Below are positions 1-10,600 of a stretch of DNA of 64,000 nt, piece by piece. Source of the stretch: Torymus aiolomorphi (taxonomy: Eukaryota > Arthropoda > Insecta > Hymenoptera > Torymidae); NCBI GenBank assembly GCA_036365515.1, contig CM070874.1:166911797-166975796 (forward strand), read 5' to 3'. The notes beneath the pieces are model-generated. The model worked only from the letters and a program-made list of their open reading frames with translations, ran no database searches and was not told where the DNA came from. Position 1 is the first letter of the stretch. Each line of letters starts with the position of its first letter. Position numbers and translations under genes: made by a program.

Positions 1-2319
1 TTTTTTAATAGCCATTTTTTAATTTTCAAAATTTTTTTTTTCGAGTTTTTTAATATTTAGAACAAATATTGTTTATACATCATGAATTCTCTGTATGTAG
101 GATAAAATTATCTACAATTTAAAAAAAAAAAGTTGGTAGCTATATTTCGTCATAAGTTATTGATGAAAACGTAATTTTTTGTAAATAGGTTATATTTCGA
201 AATTAAAAAAAGATATTAACATGAATATTTTTTTGGTTATAAAGGATATTAAATACTCTAACTTACTAAATTTTTAGGTTTTTTATTCATTATTTTTTGA
301 GAAAAAAAATAATTTATAAAAAAAAGTGATTTTTTTTGTCGTTCAATAACTATAGTAAAATTGGCTTAATCACTTTGAAATTCTTTGTAGGGGTAGATTT
401 TGTATACCAATCGAGTGAGTTCTTTGGGCAAAAGGATTGATCCATAAATTTCGAAGATATTTGAGGTTAAAATTTTTTTCAATTTTTTTTTAAATCCTAA
501 TTTCTCGAGAACGGCTCTATGTATCTAAATGGGGTGGGTCGTATTCGAAAGAGAATTAAATTACCTATATTTTCTAAAAAAAATTAATGTTCTAGCTATC
601 ACGGTTCTTTTGTTATTAACAAAAACGTAAAAATTGAAAAATGAAAAAAAATGAGTTTTATATGTTCAACTATTACAAGAGTAAAATTGTCTTATTCGCT
701 TCAAAATTCATTATAGAGGTATATTATTGATAGTTCTCGGATGAGTTCTTTTGGCAAAGTGATTGGTTCATAAACTTCAGAGATATTTGAGGTTAAAATT
801 TTTCTAGACATTTTTAAAATCTATTTCTTGAGGATGGGTCTGTGTATCTGAATGGGATGGGTAGCATTTGAAAGAGAATTAAAATATTTATATTTTCTAA
901 AAAGAAAAATTTTTTAGTTATCGCGGTTTTTTATTATTAACAAAAATGTAAAACTTGAAAAATTGAAAAATGAAAACAAAAATCTGTCTATATCAAATTT
1001 TTTAAAATACATCCCCTCACATTATAACAGCCTTTCCACATAACGCATTCAATATAACACGTTCAATGTTCAACGTAACACGAAAATAAATTTGTTGTCC
1101 GACATCTACCAATTTCATACTCAGTAGTAGTGGTGCAGAATGGGTAAATTTCTATCATTGATCATCGGTAACAAACGGAAACCAACACAACCACAAAAGA
1201 TCAAAAATTTTCATATTCATAAGACGAATTAAAGGAGTATACGTATCTAACGCTGCAATCCATTACTGTTATCCTTCAGTCATCCGATTAATGCTGTCAT
1301 CTTAGATAGCAACGTCTGCTTCTTGGATCCATCAACACACGCTATATGGTAGATTAATACTCCGCACACGAGACACCAAACTCGCTAGTCGCGAGACTTT
1401 ATAAATGCAAGACCGCGGTCTATTATCGCGATAGCGCACGCCGTAAAGACACCATTAAGGGTGGACGTGCAATGGTGGTGCGCGCCTACCATCGGACTGG
1501 CCAATCACACACGTAGTTTCATAGCCGCGAGTACGCGCGTTCCGCGTTACATTAACTATAATAAAACGAAATAACGAACTGATCAAGATTGACGATAGTT
1601 TCGAAAGAAATATCGAATTTACTTGAGCGCAATTAATTGTTTTGGCTCTCACGTAAAAATGGATTATTATATTATTATTATATTCAAATTATCAAATTGA
1701 ATTAGAATATTTAATTAAAATGCAATAAAAGACTATTTTTTTAATTTATAATTTTTTTTTAATTTAGTTTATAATTAAATTTAATTTAATTTATAAAACG
1801 ATAATTTTAGTTTATAATATCTCTGAAAATTATGAACCAATCATTTTGTCAAAAAAACTCTGCCGAGAACTATCAATAATATACCTGTACAATGAATTTT
1901 GAAGCGAATAAGACAATTTTACTATCGTAATAGTTGAACATCCAAAACTCATTTTTTTTAAATTTTTAAATTTTTACATTTCTGTTAATAACAAAAGAAC
2001 CGTGATAGCTAACAAATTAATTTTTTTTAGAAAATATAGGTAAATTAATTATGTTTCGAATGCTATAATTTACATTCAAATACATAGAGCTCTAAATATC
2101 AGTTGCAAATTTATAGGCAATTGTGATATATATTTTATGTATGTGAAATTTTGTGGAAATGTATAATCTATAAAAATTTGAATAAATTATGTTGGAGTTT
2201 TGTTATTTCTGTCTTTCTGAAGTATTAAATTTTAAATATATTTGAATTAAAAATGAATTAAAGGAATCAGTAAGTTAAGTTTGAGGAAGCTACATGCCAA
2301 TGAATTGGCAGCGGTTTTT
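1..2319 (+). repeat. DINE/Helentron-like non-autonomous repeat, 3' end (5' end outside window)
   Basis: The right end shows GAGGAAGC followed by a hairpin TGCCAATgaATTGGCA (2295-2310) and GCGGTTTTT, the same terminus seen at 27597, 45549 and 55457. The body carries two direct copies (about 360-640 and 660-960) of an AT-rich block containing the 'cgaaagagaattaaa' and 'cacggttcttttgtta' signatures, and an inverted copy at about 1795-2060. The end cuts into the Polinton-type polymerase at 2318. A 3' hairpin with short subterminal inverted repeats is typical of Helentrons/DINEs; the assignment is inference, since no Rep-helicase is present in this copy. Confidence 0.55.
1000..1795. other. unassigned segment inside the left repeat, with a GC-richer island
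   Basis: No convincing gene. Between the repeated AT-rich blocks lies a different sequence whose middle (about 1330-1560) is GC-rich and CpG-rich, with a TATA-like 'ctttataaatgc' near 1398 and a 'ccaatcac' near 1500. The only frames are short and have no recognisable motif. It could be a promoter remnant or a cargo piece in the repeat; I cannot decide from sequence alone. Confidence 0.3.
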
Positions 2320-2576
2320 AGCATGATCTTGCTCATTTGCACGAATACTGTACATTTTACTACGCAATCCAACAAATTCAGTCATAATTTGACCATTACA
2401 TTCATCTTTCATTAGACCTACAACTTTCTTATTGACTTGAGGAATTCCAAAAATGTTATCAACTGGGTAGTCAGAAGTATCAAAGTTTGAAATGTCACGT
2501 TTTATCACTTTATATACCCGGTGTGCCATTTTAAAACCACCAGGCAAATATCTCGAAAACTAAGGGAGATGGAAAA

Positions 2577-3285
2577 AAACTTTTAATACAAAAGTTGTAG
2601 GGTTCAGAGGGGCCCAACTGATGGTGACCTTGGTTATGACCTTGAGGTCAATGATCAAGGTCATTTGAAGGTCAAATCGATTTTTTCAAATGGGAACCCC
2701 CACTTTTGACCTCGTAAATGGAAAGAGCGGAAAATTTTACGTTCAGATATGTCCTTGAGTAAAGGTCATGGTCATGGTCATGGTCATGTTTAAAATCAAA
2801 ATCAATCAACGCATCAAAACATTCCCATAATTAGGCATACGAGACAAATTTTTAAATACAAAAGTTGTAGGGTTCAGAGGGGTCCAACTGATCGTAACCT
2901 TGGTTATGACCTTGTGGTCAATGATCAAGGTCATTTGAAGGTCAAATCGATTTTTTCAAATGGGAACCCCAATTTTTGACCTCGTAAATGGAAAGAGCGG
3001 AAAATTCTACGTTCAGATATGTCCTTGAGTCAAGGCCATGGTCATGGTCATGGTCATGTTTAAAATCAAAATCAATCAACGCATCCAAACATTCCCATAA
3101 TTACGCATACGAGTGTTAAATACAGAAGTTGTAGGGTTTGGAGCGGCCCAACTGATCGTGACCTTGGTTATGACCTTGAGGTCAATGATCAAGGTCATTT
3201 GAAGGTCAAATCGATTTTTTCAAATGGGAACCCCTATTTTTGACCTCGTAAATGGAAAGAGCGGAAAATTTTACTATTTTTACTA
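2577..3285 (+). repeat. subterminal tandem array of TE1-A, rich in TCAAGGTCA
   Basis: About 2.5 direct units of roughly 265 bp, each starting near 'acaaaagttgtagggtt' and each holding TGACCTTGA, TCAAGGTCA and a run of GGTCAT. Units begin near 2581, 2860 and 3118. The equivalent side of TE1-B has about 4.7 units, so copy number varies between insertions. Confidence 0.85.
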
Positions 3286-3561
3286 TTATCAATATTTACC
3301 ATGGTTAACCACTTATATCAAATAATAAGAAAAGTTAATAAGTGTTGACCACCTGTATCCAATAGTGACCGGTAGTATTCAGCATTGATCGGTAATAGTC
3401 AATAATTATTACTGTTTACATCAAATTGTTTTCAAATTGAGCACACTTATATTGGCACAGAAAATTAAACTTTTTCGTTTTAAAATATTGTATAGTATAA
3501 TAACATATTATTTCTTTTGTGGTGTGTTTTGATAAATAATTGCATTTACAACTAAAAAAGA

Positions 3562-4629
3562 ATACCTGACTATTCTGCTAATGAAATAGTTGACATTCTT
3601 CTTATTTTAGGAGAATGTCGACGAAACTATCGAGAGGCAAGCAGATTGTATCGTGCTCGGTTCCCTCAACGACAACATCCTGATCATACGGTAATACGTG
3701 ACATTGAACTGCACGGTCGACAAGGAAACTTCGTTCGAAGAAGGAGGACACTGAATGAACACGATTATGAAAATAATCCTCGCTTTCTTGATGTTCTAGC
3801 CATGGTACATTTAAATGTTCATGTCAGTTTACGCGAAATCGAGTTAACAATGGGTATTCCAAGATCTACGGCCAGTAGATATTTACGATATGCGCGTTAC
3901 TATCCTTACCACATTACTCTAAATCAAGCTTTAACTGTAGAAGATTATCGACGGAGAATAACATTTTGCCAATGGGCAACACAACAAATTACTGATGATA
4001 AAAATTTCTTTAACAATGTTCTTTTTAGCGACGAGGCTACATTTCAGAGTACTGGTATGTTGAATCGCCATAATTGCCACTACTGGTCTCCTGTTAATCC
4101 TCATTGGATGCGAGAAGTTGATCATCAGCATCGCTGGAATGTAACGGTATGGTGTGGCATTATTAACGGATCTCTAATTGGACCTTATTTTTTTGAAGGT
4201 CACGTAACTCAACATACTTATTTACAGTTGCTGAGAGACGAGCTGCCACTCTTTCTAGAAAACGTTGATCTCCATACAAGGGCCAGAATGTGGCTACAAC
4301 AAGATGGTGCTCCTCCACATTATGCCAAAATTGTCAGAGATTTCCTTAATGAAAGGTTTAACGGTCGATGGATTGGTAGAGGAGGTCCCGTAGCATGGCC
4401 ACCAAGATCTCCAGATCTGACATCTCCAGATTTTTATTTATGAGGCTTCCTAAAAAATACAGTCTACCGCAACAGGCCAACTACAAGAGATGACATGATT
4501 CAAAGGATTACACAAATCTGCTTAAGTATTCCACGTCAAGTATTATTAAATACTGTTAGAAACTTTAAAAGGAGAATAGAATGTTGTCAACAAGTAAATG
4601 GTGCAACTTTTGAGCATCTTCTTCAGTAA
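3562..4629 (+). pseudogene. TE1-A transposase (Tc1/mariner superfamily), one nonsense codon and no ATG
   Basis: The frame begins at an ATA codon (3562) where the related TE2 protein has ATG: PDYSANEIVDILLILGE here against MADYPPNEIVDMMLALGE there. N-terminal part: helix-turn-helix DNA-binding region (about residues 1-120). Catalytic triad: first Asp in LFSDEATF, second in QQDGAPPH, third in SPDLTSPDFYLW; 41 residues separate the second and third, hence DD41D. The codon after DFYL is TGA (4441-4443) where TE1-B has TGG, truncating the protein just past the third Asp; the frame then continues to a normal stop at 4627-4629 (about 355 codons). An intact enzyme would cut and paste the element at TA sites. 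Function is lost or at best doubtful here. Confidence 0.85.
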
Positions 4630-4699
4630 ATGGTGACCAAAACACTTGGATCCTATGACTAAATACACATGAACGTGGAATTTTCCAATGAATTTTTAG

Positions 4700-4945
4700 C
4701 TGGCCTGATCATCCCCAACCTTGCCTTAACTGGCCTGATCATCCCCGACCTTGCCTTAACTGGCCGGGTCATCTCCGACCTTGCCTTAACTGACCGGGTC
4801 ATCTCCGACCTTGCCTTAACTGGCCGGGTCATCTCCGACCTTGCCTTAACTGGCCGGGTCATCTCTGACCTTGCCTTAACTGGCCGGGTAATCTCCGACC
4901 TCGCCTTAGGTGACCGGGTCATCTCCGACTTTGCTCTTAACTGCA
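4700..4945 (+). repeat. 30-bp minisatellite downstream of the TE1-A transposase
   Basis: About eight units of 'ttgccttaactggccgggtc' plus ten further bases. Because 30 is a multiple of three, both strands stay open and yield artificial decapeptide repeats; there is no other coding evidence. The same array is present in TE1-B at 57285-57520. Confidence 0.9.
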
Positions 4946-5059
4946 CGGAAACTGACCATAACTTTGACCATGACCTTGACCCGAGGTCATATCAGAATTT
5001 TTCGGTTTTTCTATTTACGAGGTCAAAAGTGAGGGTTGCCGTTAAACAAAATTGATTTA

Positions 5060-5430
5060 ACCTTCAAACGACATCATCCTTGACCTGAAGTTCATGGTCA
5101 AGGTCACGATCAGTTGGGCCCCTCCAAACACTACAACTTCTGTATTTAACACTCGTATGCGTAATTATGGGAATGTTTGGATGCGTTGATTGATTTTGAT
5201 TTTAAACATGACCATGACCATGACCATGGCCTTGACTCAAGGACATATCTAAATGTAAAATTTTCTGCTCTTTCCATTTACGAGGTCAAAAGTGGGGGTT
5301 CCCATTTGAAAAAATCGATTTGACCTTCAAATGAACTTGATCATTGACCTCAAGGTCATAACCAAGGTCACGATCGGTTGGGCCCCTCTGAACCCTATAA
5401 CTTTTGTATTAAAAGTTTTTTTCCATCTCC
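5060..5430 (-). repeat. inverted subterminal repeats at the right end of TE1-A
   Basis: About 1.4 units of the same roughly 265-bp repeat as at 2577-3285 in reverse orientation, again with TGACCTTGA and GGTCAT/ATGACC runs, ending at the TIR. Confidence 0.85.
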
Positions 5431-6625
5431 CTTAGTTTTCGAGATATTTGCCTGGTGGTTTTAAAATGGGACACCCGGTATATCTTCATCATTTATTTCA
5501 TATATTTAACTATCAGTATCGGTATATAACAGTTTGCAGCGATCTCCGAATTGCTTTTTTATGTAGTTGTAGTGAAAATCATATACTAAAGTCTTTGTTA
5601 AATCCAATACACAAAGACCTACATAAATTGGCTTATTCATGTATACTTCAGTCTTCTCTAATTCTATGAGAACTAGGTTTTCATCAATGATTGTACGGCA
5701 ATGGAATTCTGGTCGTGCAATAAGTGCTTCTGCTCCATATCGACCTTTCCATTTGGTCAGTAATTTAACATTGACGCTTTTTCGAACAGTTTCCATAGTC
5801 TTACAAAAAACGGTATTATTCATTAGCTTGTAAAGATTTTTCTCGAAGTCATTTTTAGCTGCTTGTCTCATTTTACTATTTAAATCGATATATTCTTTGA
5901 GCCAAGGTCTTTGATTAAATTTTAAAACTCTATGAATTTTCGTTAGTTTTATTCATTGGCTAAAGCTTGCTTTAAGTTACGATAATGAAGTACGTATCGC
6001 GATTTTGATTCAACAGTTGTAAGCAATTTAGCTTGTGAGGAGCCTAGTGGTTTTTTATGTTCCGGACAAAATGGTAAGTCTTTGTGCGCATCATGTAAAT
6101 TTTCTGGATATTCCAAATCGACTTCCATTATCTGGAATATTAAACTTTATATGCTCTACATCTTCAATCCATTGAAAGTCACCATATGGTAATGACTGTT
6201 GCATAGCCCAGCCGTAAAGATTGTTTACATCGAAATACATGAGATATTTGGACTCCTTTTCGGCATCATAGTCACTACCCAGGTATTTGTTATTGGCTCG
6301 GGCATAACGATTCGAACACTGACTTATTCCACCTCGTATTCCACGCTCAATGAACATAACTTGATCAATATCAGTGAGCAACTCAAGCTGTATTTTGGTA
6401 TACTTGAGCATGGCATCCCAAGTTAGACCTGGAGTTGTATAATAGTGTGCTGAATCCAAACCATCTTTGTTTAAAGGCAACAAATCTACTCGTCTGGGGA
6501 AGCTTTGAGAAATATCTTTAATGAGAAAGTGAGAATCATAGCCTGTTAAATTGTGAAAAATAACTGGAATGCTGCGTGAATCTTTATAATTTACATTACA
6601 ATCTTCCTGAGCAGCACCTCGATAT

Positions 6626-6711
6626 CTGAAACAAAATACACATTGACTGTAAAGTGTTTATTTGTGTGTGCGTGCGACATATATATATATATATATATAT
6701 ATAAATTTAAC
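6626..6711 (-). other. GT-AG spliceosomal intron in the polymerase pseudogene
   Basis: On the minus strand the reading frame runs ...CACTGGAAG, then GTTAAATTT, an (AT)n tract, and ends GTATTTTGTTTCAG before ATATCGAGG. Removing these 86 bases joins HLTG-R-YRGAAQ in frame, as expected for the family. Donor, pyrimidine-rich acceptor and length fit a normal short insect intron. The frame is open across the exon junction but not through the intron. Confidence 0.75.
6679..6704. repeat. (AT)n microsatellite within the intron
   Basis: About 13 AT dinucleotides in a row, entirely inside the 86-base intron of the polymerase pseudogene. Confidence 0.95.
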
Positions 6712-7879
6712 CTTCCAGTGAGATGACAATGATCTCGAAGACGCTTCTCACCTAAGAGTTCTCCACACATGTGACAAATTTTTGTATTTTGAAAAGCATG
6801 TTCTTGCTCCAAAGTTAATGGTTCCATTGGTAATGCACATTTGAATGCAGTTTCTACATTCTCAGCTAAATCTTGCAATTCCTTTGCAAACCATTCAGCA
6901 GGATTTGGTCCTCTATAGCTACGATAATATGATAAAGAGTTATCATAGCTACATTTTAAGTAATATCCCACACTGAATGCCTCATGCTTTTGATAGGCGT
7001 TTCCATCTTGTATAGGTTTCAAGAGACACTCAAAATATGCATAAATGACAAATGGTACTTTCTCTTTATTATTATAATTTTAAAATTTTTAAATTTGATC
7101 TCTTGCTATTGGTAGATTTACTCTACATTTGTTAATTTGTTTACAATCTTGTTCATAATATTCTAACTTAGAGCTATCTCTAAAGTAATGTAGACATCTG
7201 TCACAAATAAACTGTTTATGACTTCGTTTTGAAAGTTGTGGGATATAACTGAATTATCTTCCTCCTCCTCATCTACATAATTATTTTGTATTAGAAGAAG
7301 ATTAACATGGATTTCTTTTTTACACGATGTAATGTGAAGTGGTGTAACTGTGAATTTCCCATTACACTTTTTCAATATATAAACATTAATAGATATATTA
7401 TTTTGTTTTTAAAATTTTGGAATTTGTTTTGGTCTCATAGGAAAGTCGATTCCCCTAAAATTCAAGTCATTTTCATAGGCTTTGTACGATGATACTCTGC
7501 TAGCATTTGCATTGTGGTGTACTGGATGTAAAGCTGATAGTATAGCCCACTTAAAACATTCATCGTCAAAATTGTGTACATTAACACATGCATGTTTTGC
7601 TTGTATTTGTGGGGGTAGATAACGTATGAGCTACCTTGCATCGGATTATACTTGTTGATATTCACAGATTTAAGAATTTCACGAAATGTCCAGCCAGAGT
7701 CTCTCTCTTGAAATTCCTCTGTCTGTCTTGTACACCTTTGAGTAGACCAATAGTGGATATAAATTTTTGTTTTTCAGCGACACTTGTTGCATTTTTACGC
7801 AAAAGCAACCTCAAGAGTCTTAAATTCTTATTTCCAAGTTTAATCCACTCGATAACTTCCTCAGGATAAACTTGTTTAT

Positions 7880-8110
7880 CATGTTCTTACAGTCGTTTGC
7901 AGACATAGTGATCACTTAGAGATTCTGCTTTATACTGAAGGAATAGCAGCAGCAACGTCGTATTTATAGGGTATGTATGACGCAAAAATTGATTGGAATC
8001 TCTGATAATCGTTCTAGAACCTTCACATAAACTGTTTACAAGATCCCCGTTTAATTTGATATCCTTTGCATACCAGACATTATTATTCAACTCAAATTCT
8101 AAGAAGTGTT
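7880..8110 (-). repeat. proximal unit of a duplicated promoter/5' region
   Basis: This stretch and 8645-8830 share the order start codon, TATA, HSE, with most bases matching (for example 'atagggtgtgtaagacg' against 'atagggtatgtatgacg'). The two lie about 765 bp apart in the same orientation. Sequence 8110-8640 between them has related 'ataccct' motifs but no gene. Confidence 0.7.
7955..8026 (-). promoter_or_regulatory. TATA + heat-shock element promoter for the polymerase gene (proximal copy)
   Basis: On the minus strand GAAggTTCtaGAA (8024-8012), a perfect three-unit heat-shock element, lies about 45 bases upstream of CCTATAAATA (7970-7961), and an ATG follows at 7906 (ATGTCTGCAAACGAC). Spacing resembles insect heat-shock promoters. 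Control by HSF is inference. Confidence 0.5.
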
Positions 8111-8644
8111 GATGAAGACTGCTTTATACCCTATACCGTAAACACATAAAAATGTTTACAGAGGAGCTGTTGACAGGAAATGACTGTAACGTTATACCTC
8201 TTCAATATGACACACTTGTTCATCATATAGATTTCTTCACAACATTTTTTAACTTGATACCATAAAATCATTCGAACTGTTGACAAAAGCGTTTACCCTT
8301 TGATATACCGCAAAATTCTTTCCAAAGACTTGTTGACAAGAAAAGGCTGTAATTTGATACCCTTTCGATATGTCACATTGTTACTGTTATAAACTTTCAT
8401 TTATACGTCTCAATGTATAGTAAATTATTTTAAATCTCAGCAATAAACTCATGCTAAAATCAATTTCATTCTATATCTCGTAAACGGCTCAAGATATCAA
8501 AAAAATAATCAAATTTTGGGTTCCTCATGAGACGTGATTATCAGGCCATCTACCCATTGACATTGTCAAATAAAATTTTTATTAACAAATTAATAATCCT
8601 TAATTTTATAAGACGAAACAAAAGGCTTCCAACATTAAGTTCAC

Positions 8645-8830
8645 AACGTTCTTACAGTCGATTGCAGACATAATGATCACTTGGAGATTCTGTTTTATAC
8701 TGAAAGAATTGCAGCAGCGACGTCATATTTATAGGGTGTGTAAGACGTAAAAATCTCGGATAATCCCGTTCTAGAACCTTATAGAAATATATAACACATA
8801 AAGTATTTACAAGAAACAAGCTGTAAAATT
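8645..8830 (-). promoter_or_regulatory. duplicate TATA + HSE promoter with its own ATG (distal copy)
   Basis: TATA (8733-8726) and a near-perfect HSE TTCtaGAAccTTA (8769-8781) precede ATGTCTGCAATCGACTG at 8671. The first eight codons match those of the proximal copy (MSAxDCKN), then the frame closes, so this is a promoter plus leader duplicated without the gene. Confidence 0.45.
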
Positions 8831-8879
8831 CTAAGAAGTGTATTATACCCTATGATATGCCGTCAGATATATTTGTTCA

Positions 8880-9185
8880 TCGAACATTCGGCAGAGGGAT
8901 GGGGGCTGCCCGTGAGGCGACCGCGATTAGTATTATTTAATGACGTCAATCGGGATAAAAATTGTTTATCCGTAATTTGACACCTTCTGCAGGGTCGCAC
9001 AATTGTGCATTTTTAAAACGTTGAGGGCTATTGTGCAATCTTCGAGAAGGCTCGATGACGTCACTGCGGGTCCTGCCTCTCGAATGTTCTAGAAGGTTTA
9101 TGACGTCCTGCCCCATAGACGAAGGGTGAGGTGGGGGAGGGGGTCATGGGTGGGTGAGGTGGTGGGTTGTCGCAGAACCGGCCTA
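8880..9185. promoter_or_regulatory. GC-rich island with CRE, C/EBP-like and heat-shock motifs
   Basis: Two perfect CRE palindromes TGACGTCA (8941-8948, 9056-9063) and one near match (9101), a C/EBP-like TTGTGCAAT near 9031, and a heat-shock element GAAtgTTCtaGAA (9082-9094). No open frame of note. It could be a stress-responsive control region linked to the promoters at 7955-8781 or part of an unrecognised element. Confidence 0.4.
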
Positions 9186-9189
9186 GCTT

Positions 9190-10600
9190 ACCTACTATTC
9201 AAGCAAGGTTCCTGACGTATAAATAAAGCCACTGGCCTAAAGTTATAACGGAAGCTTCCGGCTAGATTCCGGAGTAACCTTTTTAGGAAGCTTCCAGAAA
9301 CCGTTAGGGAAGACTAACACAAAGGTTCCAAAAGTGCTATGGTGAAATGTTACACAAATTTTACGAGAAAGCTTCCATCAAGCTTACATAAACGATTACT
9401 GAAATGAGCACTGGAAGCTTCGCTGAAGGCTGTTGGAAGCTAGCATAAAGCTTCTAGGAAGAACAAAAGTTAAATTATGTATAAATATTACGGGAAGCTT
9501 TTGAAATATATTCCAGGAAGCTTCCTATGGATGTTCCAATTAAACTTTGATGAAAGCTTCCATGAAAGATTCTAGGAAGTATTAAAGGAAGGTTTCTGAA
9601 ATATAATAATGTAACTGGCCTAAAGTTATAACAGAAGCTTCCGAGTGGACTCCGAAGTAATTTTTTTAGGAAGCTTCCAGAAAACGTTAGGAAAGACTAA
9701 CAGAAAGGTTCCGAAAGTGCTAGGGTGAAATGTTACTCATAATTTACGAGGAAGTTTCCATGAACCTTACATAAACGATTACTGAAATGAACACTGGAAG
9801 CTTCGCAGAAGGCTCTTGAAACCTAACATAAAGGTTCTAGGAAGAACAAAAGTTGAATTACATATGAAGATTGCGGGAACTTTTTGAAATACATTCCAGG
9901 AAGCTTCCCATGGAAGTTCCAATTCTACCTTGAGGAAAGCTTTCATGGAAAATTCTAGGAAGTATTCAAGCAAGGTTCCTGACATATAAATAAAGCCACT
10001 GGCTTAAAGTTATAACGGAAGCTTCCAGCTAGATTCCGGAGTAACCTTTTTAGGGAGCTTCCAGAAAGCGTTAGGAAAGTCTAACAGAAAGGTTCCAAAA
10101 GTGCTACGGTGAAATGTTACTCAATACTTACGAGAATGTTTCCACGAAGTTTACATATACCATTACTGAAATCGGCACTGGAAGGTTCGCGGAAGGCTCT
10201 TGAATCCTAACATAAAGCTTGTAGGAAGATCGAAAGTTAAATTACATGTAAAGATTGCGGGAAGTTTTTGAAATACAGTCCAGGAAGCTTCCTATGGAAG
10301 TTCCAATTCAACCTTGAGGAAAATTTTGATGGAAGACTCCAGGAAGTATTTCAAGCAGGGTTCCTAACATAATATAAAAAATAGCTGGCTTAAGGATATA
10401 ATGGAAACTTTCAAAAGGGTTCCAAAGTAACATTCCTAAGAAGCTATTAGCAAGTTTTAGGGAAAGCTGACAGAAGGTTCCAAAAGTGCTGCGGTAAAAT
10501 GCCACTTGAAATTTACGGGCAAGCTTTTAGAAAGCTTACATAAAAGTTTACAGAAGATCAGCACTGGAAGGTCGCGGAAGGTTCCAACTTAGAAGCTTCA
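9190..10600. repeat. satellite of about 385 bp units, dense in GAAGCTTC
   Basis: Four units begin near 9228, 9612, 9995 and 10384, each starting 'actggcctaaagttataa'-like. Every unit has many AAGCTT cores and GAAnnTTC pairs, including gGAAgcTTCcaGAAa (about 9292 and 9673), which matches a three-unit heat-shock element. The last unit is the most diverged. No coding potential. Confidence 0.85.

Larger units (their letters stand above)
2517..5478 (+). mobile_element. TE1 copy A: Tc1/mariner-type DNA transposon (DD41D), TA target site
   Basis: Terminal inverted repeats begin CCGGGTGTCCCATTTTAAAA (left copy slightly diverged, CCCGGTGTGCC) and extend for over 100 bases. TA flanks both ends (2515-2516 and 5479-5480), the IS630-Tc1-mariner target duplication. 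The element sits inside the polymerase gene between codons that are adjacent in the family. Interior order: tandem subterminal repeats, transposase gene, a 30-bp minisatellite, then inverted subterminal repeats. A second copy in opposite orientation lies at 56470-60238. Confidence 0.9.
2318..7906 (-). pseudogene. Polinton/Maverick-type protein-primed family-B DNA polymerase, broken
   Basis: Read on the minus strand, successive frames give the landmarks of the family-B polymerase found in insect Polintons: FQERDSGWTFREIL then NKYNPMQGSSY (about 7690-7620), DDECFKWAILSALHP (about 7560), a CDRCLHYF zinc-finger half (about 7190), VPFVIYAYFECLL in the exonuclease region (about 7050-7025), CHMCGELL...DHCHLTG (6775-6715), DVNNLYGWAM (polymerase motif A, about 6230), [12 protein letters not shown] (motif B, about 5830) and YTDTDS (motif C, 5506-5523). 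The C-terminal part resumes at 2515 after TE1-A. The likely start is ATG at 7906-7904, just downstream of a TATA promoter. Frameshifts occur near 7240, 7085, 6110 and 5945, a stop follows YTDTDS, and the exonuclease region lacks roughly 140 residues relative to my recollection of the family. The exonuclease Asp of the usual YADFE is Tyr. The 3' end is cut by a DINE-like repeat. Role in an intact element would be self-replication of the transposon. Not functional here. Confidence 0.85.

Noticed and set aside
4659..5055. Decapeptide-repeat proteins on both strands (also 57135-57558)
   Set aside because: A 30-bp minisatellite is open in several frames by arithmetic; no other sign of coding.
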